DNA of 64,000 nucleotides from Sporosarcina aquimarina (GTDB lineage: Bacteria; Bacillota; Bacilli; Bacillales_A; Planococcaceae): assembly GCF_019748715.1 (NCBI RefSeq), contig NZ_JACLBZ010000030.1, positions 1 to 64,000 of the forward strand. The letters run 5' to 3'. The notes under the pieces are model-generated. The model was not told where the DNA came from. It searched no databases and worked only from the letters and a program-made list of their open reading frames with translations. Every line of letters begins with the position of its first letter. Within the stretch, counting starts at the first letter, position 1. Below, piece after piece: positions 17,092 through 25,188 of the stretch. A program made the translations under genes and the position numbers.

Positions 17092-17569
17092 ATTATCTTT
17101 AAGGGATAATATTGAGGATTTCTGTTGGCTCGTTTCTGAGCAATCACAAGCAAGTTGGAGATTATTGTTTTAGTGTGCGGGATGTATATATAAGTCAGAT
17201 TAGTTTCTTGGTTGTATCTTGCACAGGTGTATCTCACTAATACTGGCAACTTAACTGTCCTGTATGGATTATGGGATACACATGTTCACCGGAGTCTTGA
17301 AACCACGTTTTTTAATTGTGGCACCAGGTCTCTACAAAATTTAAACAGAATTCAAAACTGTATTTGAATGAAATCGCATACAGTATTCAAAAATCCAGAG
17401 ATCATTCGCATAACCCTTTATGTAACGTGGATTTTCTTGACACGCCGTTGAAATTCACGCAATGCGTGTTATTATAAGTTTCTAGATCTAACTCAACTTA
17501 ACTATAAATTCAATCGTCAAATTGGAAGTTAACAGGAAAAGTATTATGCTTAAGAAAGGATGAGAGGTT
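17092..17569. other. Intergenic stretch with endonuclease remnant
   Basis: A short piece of the endonuclease family B 3' end (about 17140-17185, ending GATTATTGTTTTAGTGTG) is present. The rest holds AT-rich sequence and a CACCAGGTCTC motif seen at several remnant borders, with no gene. Confidence 0.4.
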
Positions 17570-17842
17570 ATGGAAATAACGTTGCTGGAACAAATAGCAG
17601 ACGAGCTAACTTCTATCAAGTCACAGCTATCAGAGAATACGCAACTCACAAAGGCTATCTTCGACCGGCAGGATGAAAAGGATGCCCACGTGGAAGCACG
17701 CACACTGGATGTTCATAAACTACATGGCGAGCTTGCTTCTTTGAAACGGGGACAGGAACGCCAAGATAAGATTTTGGAATCGTTGGCAATGCGATCGCTT
17801 GAGCAAGAGACGGATCTTCGTGATTTAAGACGATTACAATGA
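17570..17842 (+). CDS. Small coiled-coil protein of unknown function
   Basis: A 90-residue acidic, helical protein (starting MEITLLEQIADELTSIKSQL) with heptad leucines throughout. It is similar in style to short Bacillus proteins of unknown function that form rods. It has a GAGAGG ribosome site and is followed by a clear terminator. It converges on the coiled-coil gene at 17964-18230, but the two are not similar in sequence. Confidence 0.65.
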   Translation: MEITLLEQIADELTSIKSQLSENTQLTKAIFDRQDEKDAHVEARTLDVHKLHGELASLKRGQERQDKILESLAMRSLEQETDLRDLRRLQ

Positions 17843-17886
17843 ATGAGGAATAGCTTAATTTAGATGAACTGCGCTTATTTTTTCGT

Positions 17887-17926
17887 GAACCATCCTTCGC
17901 TTACAACAGCAAAGGATGGTTCTTTT
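17887..17926 (+). terminator. Intrinsic terminator after the 90-residue coiled-coil gene
   Basis: GAACCATCCTT (17887-17897) pairs with AAGGATGGTTC (17912-17922), followed by TTTT. Confidence 0.85.
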
Positions 17927-17963
17927 GATTAATTGTGTGGAGACCTAGGACTTCCCACCAAAA

Positions 17964-18230
17964 TTACGCCAAATAATTCTCCAGCGACTGAATCGCCGCC
18001 TGATGTTCACGCAGCTGCTTATTCAACAGTTCACTCTCTTCCCCTGACAGCTGATAACCCGCCGCGTACTCTACAATCTTCTTCATCTTCTTCATCTTCT
18101 TCATCTTATTCAACCGCATCTCAATCTCTGCAAGGACCCGATCTTGCTGCTTAACTCGCTCCAGTTGCTGTTTAAGCAGTTCGAGTTCCTCTTTGGAGTT
18201 TTCATACATAACCGTCGTCTCCTTTTTCAT
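17964..18230 (-). CDS. Small coiled-coil protein, copy 2
   Basis: An 88-residue paralogue of the protein at 5477-5704, sharing MYENS.EELELLKQQLERVK and the SLENYL end. It differs by a KMKKMKKMKK tract, produced by a nine-base (CTTCATCTT) tandem expansion on the DNA. Translation could start at the second methionine (MYENS), as in copy 1; the first has GGAGAC upstream. It is divergent from an N-terminal endonuclease fragment, with the duplicated palindrome between them. Confidence 0.6.
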   Translation of the reverse strand: MKKETTVMYENSKEELELLKQQLERVKQQDRVLAEIEMRLNKMKKMKKMKKIVEYAAGYQLSGEESELLNKQLREHQAAIQSLENYLA

Positions 18231-18255
18231 TAAGTAGTACTGTTTATATCGGCTA

Positions 18256-18301
18256 ATCAGGTAGATTATCTACTGGAAACAAGCTAGATAGTCTGCCTGA
18301 T
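18256..18301. repeat. 16-bp palindrome, copy 2
   Basis: ATCAGGTAGATTATCT (18256-18271) and AGATAGTCTGCCTGAT (18286-18301), the counterpart of 5751-5796. Two of the 16 pairs are now mismatched or wobble. Confidence 0.7.
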
Positions 18302-18370
18302 GTTCCAAGTCGGGTTAAGCCGGCAAACATAGGATAATAGAACAAGCTTTCCTATAAGCTGTTGAGTTTA

Positions 18371-18520
18371 ATGGAGGTCAGCAAGCAATTATATCACCGG
18401 ATTTGCGGGAAGTTGCTGGGGGATGGCTGTATAACGAAGCAAGGAAATCGGAAACCGAGGTTTCAATCCATTCACCGAATTGAAAATTTTGCTGGTCGGA
18501 ATACTGCTATACATAACTAA
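18371..18520 (+). pseudogene. N-terminal fragment of LAGLIDADG endonuclease family B
   Basis: A 49-codon frame encodes MEVSKQLYHRICGKLLGDG and the following CITKQ...RFQSIHRIENF, i.e. the first catalytic motif of the nuclease at 5866. It is truncated directly upstream of the leader of the intact endonuclease at 18698. The roughly 570-base block 17964-18540 as a whole repeats 5477-6030. Confidence 0.7.
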
Positions 18521-18697
18521 AAGACTTTTTACCACTCACGCCCAACAAAGGGTTTTCAAAATAATTGTGTGGAGACCTAGCATTTTCCACTAAAGTACAC
18601 AAATAATATATCGGCACTCAGCAGGAGCATGCTATAATGAAAACAAACGTTCTTTTCCAGGGATATTCTTCTAATCTAAAAAGGGAGGATTTTCGCT

Positions 18698-19744
18698 ATG
18701 CCGAATGATCAAACTATTACTTATATCAGACAACATTTTCCTACTACCCCAACAGAAGTTGTAGCGGAAGCTGTTAATCTTACCATCAGCCAAGTTCGTA
18801 CCTTGGCAAAAAAGCATAATATCAAGAAATGTGAATTATATAAAGAAGAATTGAAACGGCAACTTGTCACTGACAGGCGCAGATGGTTTGAGAGTAGCCT
18901 ATCCCCTTTTAAGCCTTCGCACTATCAGGAACAACTTCTACTCGGCAGTCTGCTCGGTGACGGCTATATCAGTACAGGCGCGGCCAGGAGCGTAAACTGT
19001 CATTATCAGGAGCATTTCGGAGAAGATCAGCGTGAGTATCGTGAATGGAAACTAGCACAGCTAAGCGGCCTGCCATTTAACATTAACGGCAATTATCTAC
19101 GTTCAGCGAGCCATCCGTATTTTAAGCAATTACGTCATGCCCTATATCCGGGCAGTCACAAGACACTGGATGAGGCATTTCTTGCCCGTTGTATCCACCC
19201 CGTTTTTCTAGCTGCGCTCTATATGGATGACGGCAGCCTGACGGTTTCATTCCGGTATAATGAACGCAACCGGACCGTTTACTGCATGCCGAGTATTATG
19301 CTGTATACACTGAATTTCACACGGCAAGAGAATCAGTTGCTGGCGGATCATCTGAATAAAACGTTCGGAACTAGCTTTGTATTGTCAGGTCATCCGGACG
19401 GCCATCAAAGTCTATTGAAGCTGAACAAGGAACAGGAAGTACGACATTTACTGTATACGATTGGTCCATATGTGAAAGAAATTGACTGTATGAGATATAA
19501 GAACGACTTGAAGGAAAACATTTCATTGAAAACAGAGTCATTACAGGAGAAATTCGGGAAGGATGTAAAAATTGTCGTTAGTTCATCTGAAAGATTTAAG
19601 GCATATACGCAGGAAGAGATCGAGCGGATGGTTGTTTTGAAGAAAGCAAATATTGCCGACCAGGTGATTGCAGATGAATTAGGCAGGTCTTATTGGTCGG
19701 TTGTTTATAAGTTGAGGAGACTGCGACGTGAAGGGATTTTATAA
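18698..19744 (+). CDS. Free-standing LAGLIDADG homing endonuclease, family A (intact)
   Basis: A 348-residue protein with a small helix-turn-helix-like N-terminus (residues 18-42), two LAGLIDADG helices, LLGSLLGDG (81-89) and LAALYMDDGSL (171-181), each with the metal-binding aspartate, and a C-terminal HTH/Myb-like segment (about 303-345, TQEEIERMVVLKKANIADQV...). Two motifs in one chain predict a monomeric site-specific DNA endonuclease. It has a GGGAGG ribosome site and no intron around it, so it is free-standing. A mutated copy lies beside hag (35969-36852), and two intron-bearing flagellin loci flank the region, suggesting flagellin DNA as the target; that is inference. Confidence 0.88.
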   Translation: MPNDQTITYIRQHFPTTPTEVVAEAVNLTISQVRTLAKKHNIKKCELYKEELKRQLVTDRRRWFESSLSPFKPSHYQEQLLLGSLLGDGYISTGAARSVNCHYQEHFGEDQREYREWKLAQLSGLPFNINGNYLRSASHPYFKQLRHALYPGSHKTLDEAFLARCIHPVFLAALYMDDGSLTVSFRYNERNRTVYCMPSIMLYTLNFTRQENQLLADHLNKTFGTSFVLSGHPDGHQSLLKLNKEQEVRHLLYTIGPYVKEIDCMRYKNDLKENISLKTESLQEKFGKDVKIVVSSSERFKAYTQEEIERMVVLKKANIADQVIADELGRSYWSVVYKLRRLRREGIL

Positions 19745-19773
19745 TTGTGCGGGGTTTTGCTTTTATCCAGCAA

Positions 19774-20295
19774 CTAGGATAAAGCGTTAGTTTTTCTTCC
19801 TTTTACCCCGACAGTAAAGATTGACCCGACAATAAGAATTGCCAAGGCGGAGACTAGCATAACTTTGAAATTAAGGGCGATGAGATACCAACCAACGCGA
19901 GCAATAAAATAAATCAGCCCAAGGAATATCACAATCCAGATACCAACAATGATCTTATTGAGGAACGCATCCTCTTTTTGCAACAGGGACTTACACAAAA
20001 CGATACAGACAGTAACTGCGATGATAAATGCTAGTATTACTAACAGCATTGGTGCAAACAAATTGGTAAATTGATTATACGTATGATCTACTGCTATAAC
20101 GGGTTTGACAAAAGCCGCTTTTATAATGTTTCCTAAAGCCTGAAAAAAATTATTGAATTTTTCACCTGCAATTTCATGATCTAGTCTGTCTTTAATTGGT
20201 CCAAGTAATTTATCAGCAGCTATCAACAAAAATAGGATGACCACTAATCCGACAGTAGAAAATAGTAAATCCGAATTACTCTTGACCTTATCCAA
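19774..20295 (-). CDS. Four-helix membrane protein of unknown function
   Basis: A 173-residue protein with about four hydrophobic segments (near residues 13-30, 80-100, 113-130 and 140-165) and a charged loop between the first two. It has a GAGGAG ribosome site. No family is recognised. It sits alone between the endonuclease and the protein kinase. It may be an accessory-island effector or simply a lone membrane protein; I do not assign a role. Confidence 0.6.
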   Translation of the reverse strand: MDKVKSNSDLLFSTVGLVVILFLLIAADKLLGPIKDRLDHEIAGEKFNNFFQALGNIIKAAFVKPVIAVDHTYNQFTNLFAPMLLVILAFIIAVTVCIVLCKSLLQKEDAFLNKIIVGIWIVIFLGLIYFIARVGWYLIALNFKVMLVSALAILIVGSIFTVGVKGRKTNALS

Positions 20296-21014
20296 TTTAC
20301 TCTCCTCATTTCCTCTATTTTATAAACAATATGAAATAGGAAGAGTGAATAGGACAAATCATGAAAAAAGAACTACAATTTCTACTCCCGATTAGAAAGC
20401 GCAAACCATCCAAATGATTCATTAAAGTACGAATTGCCATCTGATGCCTTTGCAACTTCTAATTCAACAATTGTGGGGGGGTCTGGTACTTTCCACCATG
20501 TATACAAACTAGTATTGTGTTTGAATTGGTTGGGGACCAGGTACCTGATTTACAAACCGGAGTGACTGTAAGCCAACTGGTTGATTATTGTTTTAGAGTA
20601 TGAAATGAATATAATCCAGATCAGTGTCCAAATTTTGTGGGAATCTGGTACGTAATTTATAGCCAACATACGCACGCCTTTTGCGAATTGTGGCTATACC
20701 TGACATCCCATTGTCGGGGTGAAATTCATCATTTCTGTATAGAGGTAGATAGGTTATGTATGCAATTCAGACTAGTGTCTGAATTGTGTAATAGGCACCC
20801 CAAACCAAGTATACTAATTCATCATTATTGAAATGCTATGCCTGTGCAATCGTTTAATTTTAATTATGTCCTCATCGTCTAATGTACCGAAGCTTAACAA
20901 CTTCTTATAAACTTCTTCAACGACTACGTCGTTTTTCGATAAAAGTATAGGATGAGACTGAGTAGCTATAAAATAATATTCCGATTCCATATTCCTAATA
21001 CGGATTTGCTCATC
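20296..21014. other. Non-coding stretch with mobile-element debris
   Basis: The piece 20551-20604 matches the 3' end of endonuclease family B (GTGACTGTAAGCCAACTGG, GATTATTGTTTTAGAG). It is flanked by GGGGACCAGGTAC-like motifs that recur near 2250, 17325 and 20490. No gene is supported. Confidence 0.45.
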
Positions 21015-22334
21015 TCAGTCTAGCAAAACACTTTCCCCATCTATATCGGCAACGCCATCATCATACTCTTCCCTCGTTATATATCTATCCTTATACCATG
21101 CAGCCTCTTCCCATTGCACACCCCCTACTTCTGCGTAAATTCCAAAATGAGGCATAGGCTTCGTCTTAATGAGTAAAAATTGGTGATCAAGGGAATAGGA
21201 GTTTTTCAATGCCCATACTTTTTCAATTTTCATTTCCATACTATCCATAACCCATGTATCTTCGTAAATTTTGTAAATTCTTCTGTTAATGGAGCTATTG
21301 CTAAAGCCCTGAGTCCACCATAAATCCACTTCTCCTATTAAGTTGTTTATCCGTGTCATTATATTATTTATTTTTTTCGGGTTATTTGTTTCAATAAATC
21401 CCCTTTTTCCAGGGAAACAAAATAATAAAACGTCATTGAATTCCCTTAATTCCCCGATAACTCTGTTTATCTCTTTTTGCGCGTTAGATTCTTCTTTTAC
21501 TTCTTGTAAAATCTTGCTCACTATATTCCGCACCTCTTCAATGGATTGCGGTCGGTCTACAGGTGAACGACTGAGCATTTTGTTAATTACTGATTCAATA
21601 ACCACAAAAGACTTATCAACTGCAGTTAAGGGTGTCCTACTACCTCTTGCTACCCCACCAGTTATTAACCATGTAATAATTTGACCTAACGCGAATATAT
21701 CCATCGTTGGGTGGGGTTGACTATCTTTTTCAAATTGTTCAGGCGCTGAAAAATCGTAGTTTGCCATCCTATCACTTTTCCTTGTATGTACAAATCTTTC
21801 GTAAAACTCAGGGTCAAACCAGGAAATTCCAAAGTCAGCTAAAACTATTTCATCATTATCACCAATCAATATATTCTCAGGTTTCAAATCTCTATGAACG
21901 ATGTTATTCTTATGAATAACAGATATGGCATTTAGAAGCTTTTCGAAAGTTCCATTTATCTCACTAAAGGTCGAAAACTCTTTTCCTTCTTTCCATTTTT
22001 TTAAAGTACGAGGGTATTTTTTCATTAAAATGTATGGAAACTGTGTACCATCAATCTCCAAATGCCCGAAGTAATAAATTGGTACGACAGCTCTTGTTTC
22101 TGCTAGCTGAACGATTTCTCTAAATTCAGTAATTAATCTATTGTACTTTGAGGAGCCATTTTCCTCTGCTAAAACTTTTAATGCCACCTGACTCTTTCCG
22201 AACTGGGCGTTATATACAATGGCATTCCCGCCCTCGCCAATTTTTTCTTTTACATCAATTATCCCCAATGTAGATGTAATTTTCTTTTCTTTTTTGATAA
22301 ATTGTCCGATCTTCCTTTTATTTTCTCGAACCAT
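21015..22334 (-). CDS. Hanks-type serine/threonine protein kinase
   Basis: A 439-residue protein. The kinase domain covers about residues 25-275: glycine loop GEGGNAIVY (33-41), ATP lysine in VALKVL (K53), catalytic HRDLKPEN (147-154), DFG (167-169), APEQF activation-segment end and the DIFALGQIITWLI helix. All catalytic residues are present. The remaining roughly 165 residues show no PASTA repeats or membrane segment, so this is a soluble kinase and not the PrkC cell-wall sensor. The C-terminal region may be a sensor or toxin-like part. It lies alone in an accessory island, so a signalling or phage-defence role is possible but unproven. Confidence 0.88.
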   Translation of the reverse strand: MVRENKRKIGQFIKKEKKITSTLGIIDVKEKIGEGGNAIVYNAQFGKSQVALKVLAEENGSSKYNRLITEFREIVQLAETRAVVPIYYFGHLEIDGTQFPYILMKKYPRTLKKWKEGKEFSTFSEINGTFEKLLNAISVIHKNNIVHRDLKPENILIGDNDEIVLADFGISWFDPEFYERFVHTRKSDRMANYDFSAPEQFEKDSQPHPTMDIFALGQIITWLITGGVARGSRTPLTAVDKSFVVIESVINKMLSRSPVDRPQSIEEVRNIVSKILQEVKEESNAQKEINRVIGELREFNDVLLFCFPGKRGFIETNNPKKINNIMTRINNLIGEVDLWWTQGFSNSSINRRIYKIYEDTWVMDSMEMKIEKVWALKNSYSLDHQFLLIKTKPMPHFGIYAEVGGVQWEEAAWYKDRYITREEYDDGVADIDGESVLLD

Positions 22335-22534
22335 AGTTAGTTACCTCCAACATAAAATATATAGTAAATGTATTTATCTTTCTAATTTGGAATATCGCTA
22401 TTTGGCTCTCTATTAAATACATGAAGTTTTCCGCAATTAGGTCAATTCAAAGCAGTTTCATTTACAGTCAGTTTTTTTGCTTTACTTGATAACTTATATC
22501 GGAGTAAATTCTCATTCGGGGCTTAAAAGGTAAA
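22335..22534. other. Short intergenic region before flagellin pseudogene
   Basis: It contains the promoter and ribosome-site region of the kinase gene and AT-rich sequence. No gene is seen. Confidence 0.4.
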
Positions 22535-22561
22535 AAAGACCCTAGAAAATCTAGGGTCTTT
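22535..22561 (-). terminator. Terminator of the flagellin pseudogene
   Basis: AAAGACCCTAGA and TCTAGGGTCTTT form a 12-bp stem with a short loop. On the minus strand it is followed by TTT, directly after the flagellin stop codon. Confidence 0.85.
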
Positions 22562-22610
22562 AATATTAACGTAACAACTGAAGAACGCCTTGAGGCTGCT
22601 GGTTTGCTTG

Positions 22611-22977
22611 CGACTTGTCCCGTTATTTCTAAACGAGGTCAGACTATATCTTCACCCTTATACTACAAGGGGCTGGGCACTTCGAATGTTACGACTCGTA
22701 ACACCCTACGGATTTCATCGTCGTAGCGGTTGCCTTAAACGGTATATCCTAGTCGTTGAACGTTCCCCACGGTTTCCCGACAGGGGCTTCGCTGCTGATT
22801 GTCCAATCTCTTCTTTTTCAAGCCGTCGCGTTTACCGTTTCCAGTTCCGCTGTGGCAGAAGAGCTCTCAGGAGGTTCCAGCAATTCACCCAGTGATGCTC
22901 TAACCAGTTACCCGGTTAGACGCCCGTACAACATTATCGAAGAAGTTGTAATACTCCTTGCGGTGACTGTGTGCTTG
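22611..22977 (-). ncRNA. Group I intron B of the flagellin pseudogene
   Basis: About 367 nt. On the minus strand the core elements are P (GAATTGCTGGAA), Q (near ATCAGCAGCGAAGCCCC), R (GTTCAACGACTAGGATATACC) and S (AAGATATAGTC, P7). Helix P2 is TCTAACC/GGTTAGA, and P9 is CTCGTT/AACGGG. The exon ends ...GGCT and the predicted guide GGGC gives the usual U.G pair at the splice site; exact borders are inferred. It sits at the same position as the intron of the intact hag. The frame copied at its 5' end has lost one base. Confidence 0.8.
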
Positions 22978-23046
22978 AGCCAACATTGCTTGTGCTGCTT
23001 GAGTTAAGATGTTGTTCTTCGTAAAGTCCATCATCTCTTTCGCCAT

Positions 23047-23405
23047 CGTGCGAACATTAGCTTTCACTAATGACTAGACTATATCTTCACCCTCCACTTT
23101 CGGGTAGGGGCCGGGCACTTCGGATCGGCAAGTTACTCAGTCCTGCGTCTCCTATGGATTTCATCATCGTAGCTTGCGCCTTAGATGGTCTATCCTAGTC
23201 GTTGAACCTTCTCCACTCTTTCGAGACAGGAGCTTGGCTGCTGATTGCCCAATCTCTTCTTTTTTTGAGCCGTCACGCTTACCGTTTCCAGTTACGTTGT
23301 GGCAAGAAAAGTTTCAGGGGTTTCCAGCAATTCACCCGGCCGTACTCTCTGACCGTCACCAGTCAGGACGACTGTGTCTGTTGTTGCTTAGGCAGCTAAG
23401 ACATA
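23047..23405 (-). ncRNA. Group I intron A of the flagellin pseudogene
   Basis: About 359 nt, inserted between GTGGAT and ATGGCG (DVD/MAKEMM). R (GTTCAACGACTAGGATAGACC), S (AAGATATAGTC) and P (GAATTGCTGGAA) are present on the minus strand. P2 is CTGAC/GTCAG and P9 CATTAG/CTAATG. Exon GGAU pairs with guide GUCC through a U.G at the splice site, and the last intron base is G. The intact hag has no intron at this site. Confidence 0.82.
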
Positions 23406-23463
23406 ATCCACGGCGGATACGGGATTCCGCAACTATAGTTGTGTATTGCATATGTTCTCGTAA

Positions 23464-23640
23464 TCATCGCGGCATGCCGTCGTCCGGAATCTTTTCTGAT
23501 ACGGGATGGATTGGATCGAATAGCTTTATGTATACATTGTGTCCCTTCTCTTCCGCAGCGACCGTCTTCACCAGCACTTCTGCTGCCGCCTTACTCGCGA
23601 AATACGCACCAATGCCCACAATTAAGTTTTTGAATCATGC
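23464..23640 (-). pseudogene. Fragment of a short-chain dehydrogenase gene
   Basis: About 58 codons read GIGAYFASKAAAEVLVKTVA followed by AEEKGHNVYIKLFDP. The YFASK segment is the YxxxK active-site pattern of short-chain dehydrogenases, followed by the usual helix and strand. Both ends are lost; the downstream end runs into the flagellin fragment. Confidence 0.6.
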
Positions 23641-23860
23641 CAAAATGTCCTTTCCGTTTCCATTCTTATGAATCAGCGGCAGACAAGCCTACGGATTGAA
23701 TATATCCTTCTTTGTGTCGGAGTATTGAGTTGATTGCTCACGTTGCTCACAACAGTGTCTAAATTTAGGGAACATCGAGAGCTTGAGCTTATGAAATGAT
23801 AATAACTGTTAGCATTAAAATCGCAACTTCACTCATAATTGTCCATGCTTTCATTTTACC
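23641..23860. other. Intergenic debris
   Basis: No gene, repeat or RNA element is recognised between the dehydrogenase fragment and the DUF2920 gene. Confidence 0.35.
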
Positions 23861-24946
23861 TCACAGTTCTAGCACAAACACCGGTAACCCATGATTATAA
23901 TTCACAGTAATCTTTGTATTGGAAAGTTGGATTTCATCGATTCTCTTCATCGTTTGCTCATTTTCATAATCACCCATTTTTTCAAGAGCCCATTCAAACA
24001 TATTGAGGAAATCGGCATCCAAGCCATGCATATTAGATTTGAATATTTGATTATCTATATCTTTTACATCAACTAACACAAATATGGAGTTTTCTATTTT
24101 CGAAACAACTTTTTCTTTTAACCGGTAATCGATTAAACTGTCATTTGTTCCTTGAAAAACAATCATCTTAGCATGATTATTAAAGTTATCGTAAAGCGTA
24201 TTGAGACTTAGTGCTTTTTTGTCTGTAACAACCTCTTTTGCAAGATAATCAAATTCAATTTGAAGAAGCATGGAGCCATATTGCTGATATAAACATCGAT
24301 TAGCCGATAAGTAGACCGGCTCAATCCAAGCCGAATTGTCGACGATGTATGAAAATAAGTGTGGGGCCAATCGGTTACTTAAATGTAATAGGTGTGCCCC
24401 ATGAGAATGTCCATAACCAATAACTTTTCTTTCATTAAAAGGCAATCCATTTTCCTTTAAAATGGTTTTAATCGTCTCTAGCGCTGTCACAATGTCAATA
24501 GCCTGCATAAATCCCATATCATTAAAATTATCATTTGTTTCAACAAGCTTTGCCATTACTGGAAGCCTCAGAGATTTCGTTGAAAGTAAATTCAATAAAT
24601 CAGATGGATTTCTCTGAAGCGCTTCTAACCCATCGACATTCAGATGCCTCTCCACTTCCACCATTCCGTTTTTTAGATTAAAGTTGTCTGCCCCTTGCAT
24701 AAATTCATCTCCGAAAAATGAACATTGTACTGTTACAAGGTTATATTTATCTGCAAATACATCACGCATTTTTTTATATACCTTTGATTCAATATGGGCA
24801 CCGAAACCAGGAACCAAAATTAATATTCCTGTTTCATCTGACATTCCTGAATTTGGAATTGAAAAATCAATTCGAAGATCCCGGCCTGTTGAACCATTAT
24901 ATATATTAGGATGCGCAGGTATTGTTATACTTTGATTTCCTGCCAT
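23861..24946 (-). CDS. DUF2920 family alpha/beta-hydrolase-like protein
   Basis: A 361-residue protein with the alpha/beta-hydrolase order: an oxyanion-type LVPGFGAH strand-loop (about 45-52), the nucleophile elbow GYGHSHGAH (serine about 181), an acidic residue after QGTNDSLIDYRL and a late histidine in SNMHGLD. DUF2920 proteins are known mainly from the flagellin glycosylation regions of Campylobacter; their substrate is unknown. Here the gene is upstream-adjacent, apart from one IS, to the legionaminic-acid operon, supporting a role in modifying or hydrolysing that sugar pathway. The start is taken at the second ATG, which has the better spacing from AAGGAG. Confidence 0.8.
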   Translation of the reverse strand: MAGNQSITIPAHPNIYNGSTGRDLRIDFSIPNSGMSDETGILILVPGFGAHIESKVYKKMRDVFADKYNLVTVQCSFFGDEFMQGADNFNLKNGMVEVERHLNVDGLEALQRNPSDLLNLLSTKSLRLPVMAKLVETNDNFNDMGFMQAIDIVTALETIKTILKENGLPFNERKVIGYGHSHGAHLLHLSNRLAPHLFSYIVDNSAWIEPVYLSANRCLYQQYGSMLLQIEFDYLAKEVVTDKKALSLNTLYDNFNNHAKMIVFQGTNDSLIDYRLKEKVVSKIENSIFVLVDVKDIDNQIFKSNMHGLDADFLNMFEWALEKMGDYENEQTMKRIDEIQLSNTKITVNYNHGLPVFVLEL

Positions 24947-25188
24947 CATAGTCTCCTTTTAAACGTCACTAATTCCTTGCCCTTTTCTTCAACCAATAAA
25001 TTGGAGTAAATAGTCGAACGATAAGAAGAAACTTCCTAGAATTCAAATTTATTAGACATAGAATAAAATATTATATTATCTAGACAGAGAGCACAGAAGC
25101 AACAGATTAGTGTTATCAAATCAATACGAGCAAGAGTTGTTTGACAAACAGTAATATTAGCACTGCACTCCGTTATTCTATGAGTAAT
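24947..25188. other. Upstream region of the DUF2920 gene
   Basis: AT-rich sequence up to the IS target duplication. It must contain the promoter of the DUF2920 gene, but no strong match stands out. Confidence 0.35.

Larger units (their letters stand above)
22566..23432 (-). pseudogene. hag: Truncated flagellin gene interrupted by two group I introns
   Basis: Only the 3' end of a flagellin gene remains, in three exon pieces: 23406-23432 (AESRIR..VD, two bases lost), 22978-23046 (23 codons, MAKEMMDFTKNNIL then TQAAQAMLA) and 22566-22610 (QANQQPQGVLQLLR and stop). Two group I introns separate them. The 5' part of the gene is missing; upstream lies a fragment of an unrelated dehydrogenase gene. 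The exons match the intact hag closely, so this is a recombination relic of a second hag copy. Confidence 0.82.

Noticed and set aside
22590-23007. Plus-strand frames of 80-165 codons across the flagellin relic, repeated at 37413-37860
   Set aside because: They are antisense to the group I introns; their similarity to each other comes from the conserved intron RNA, not from coding.
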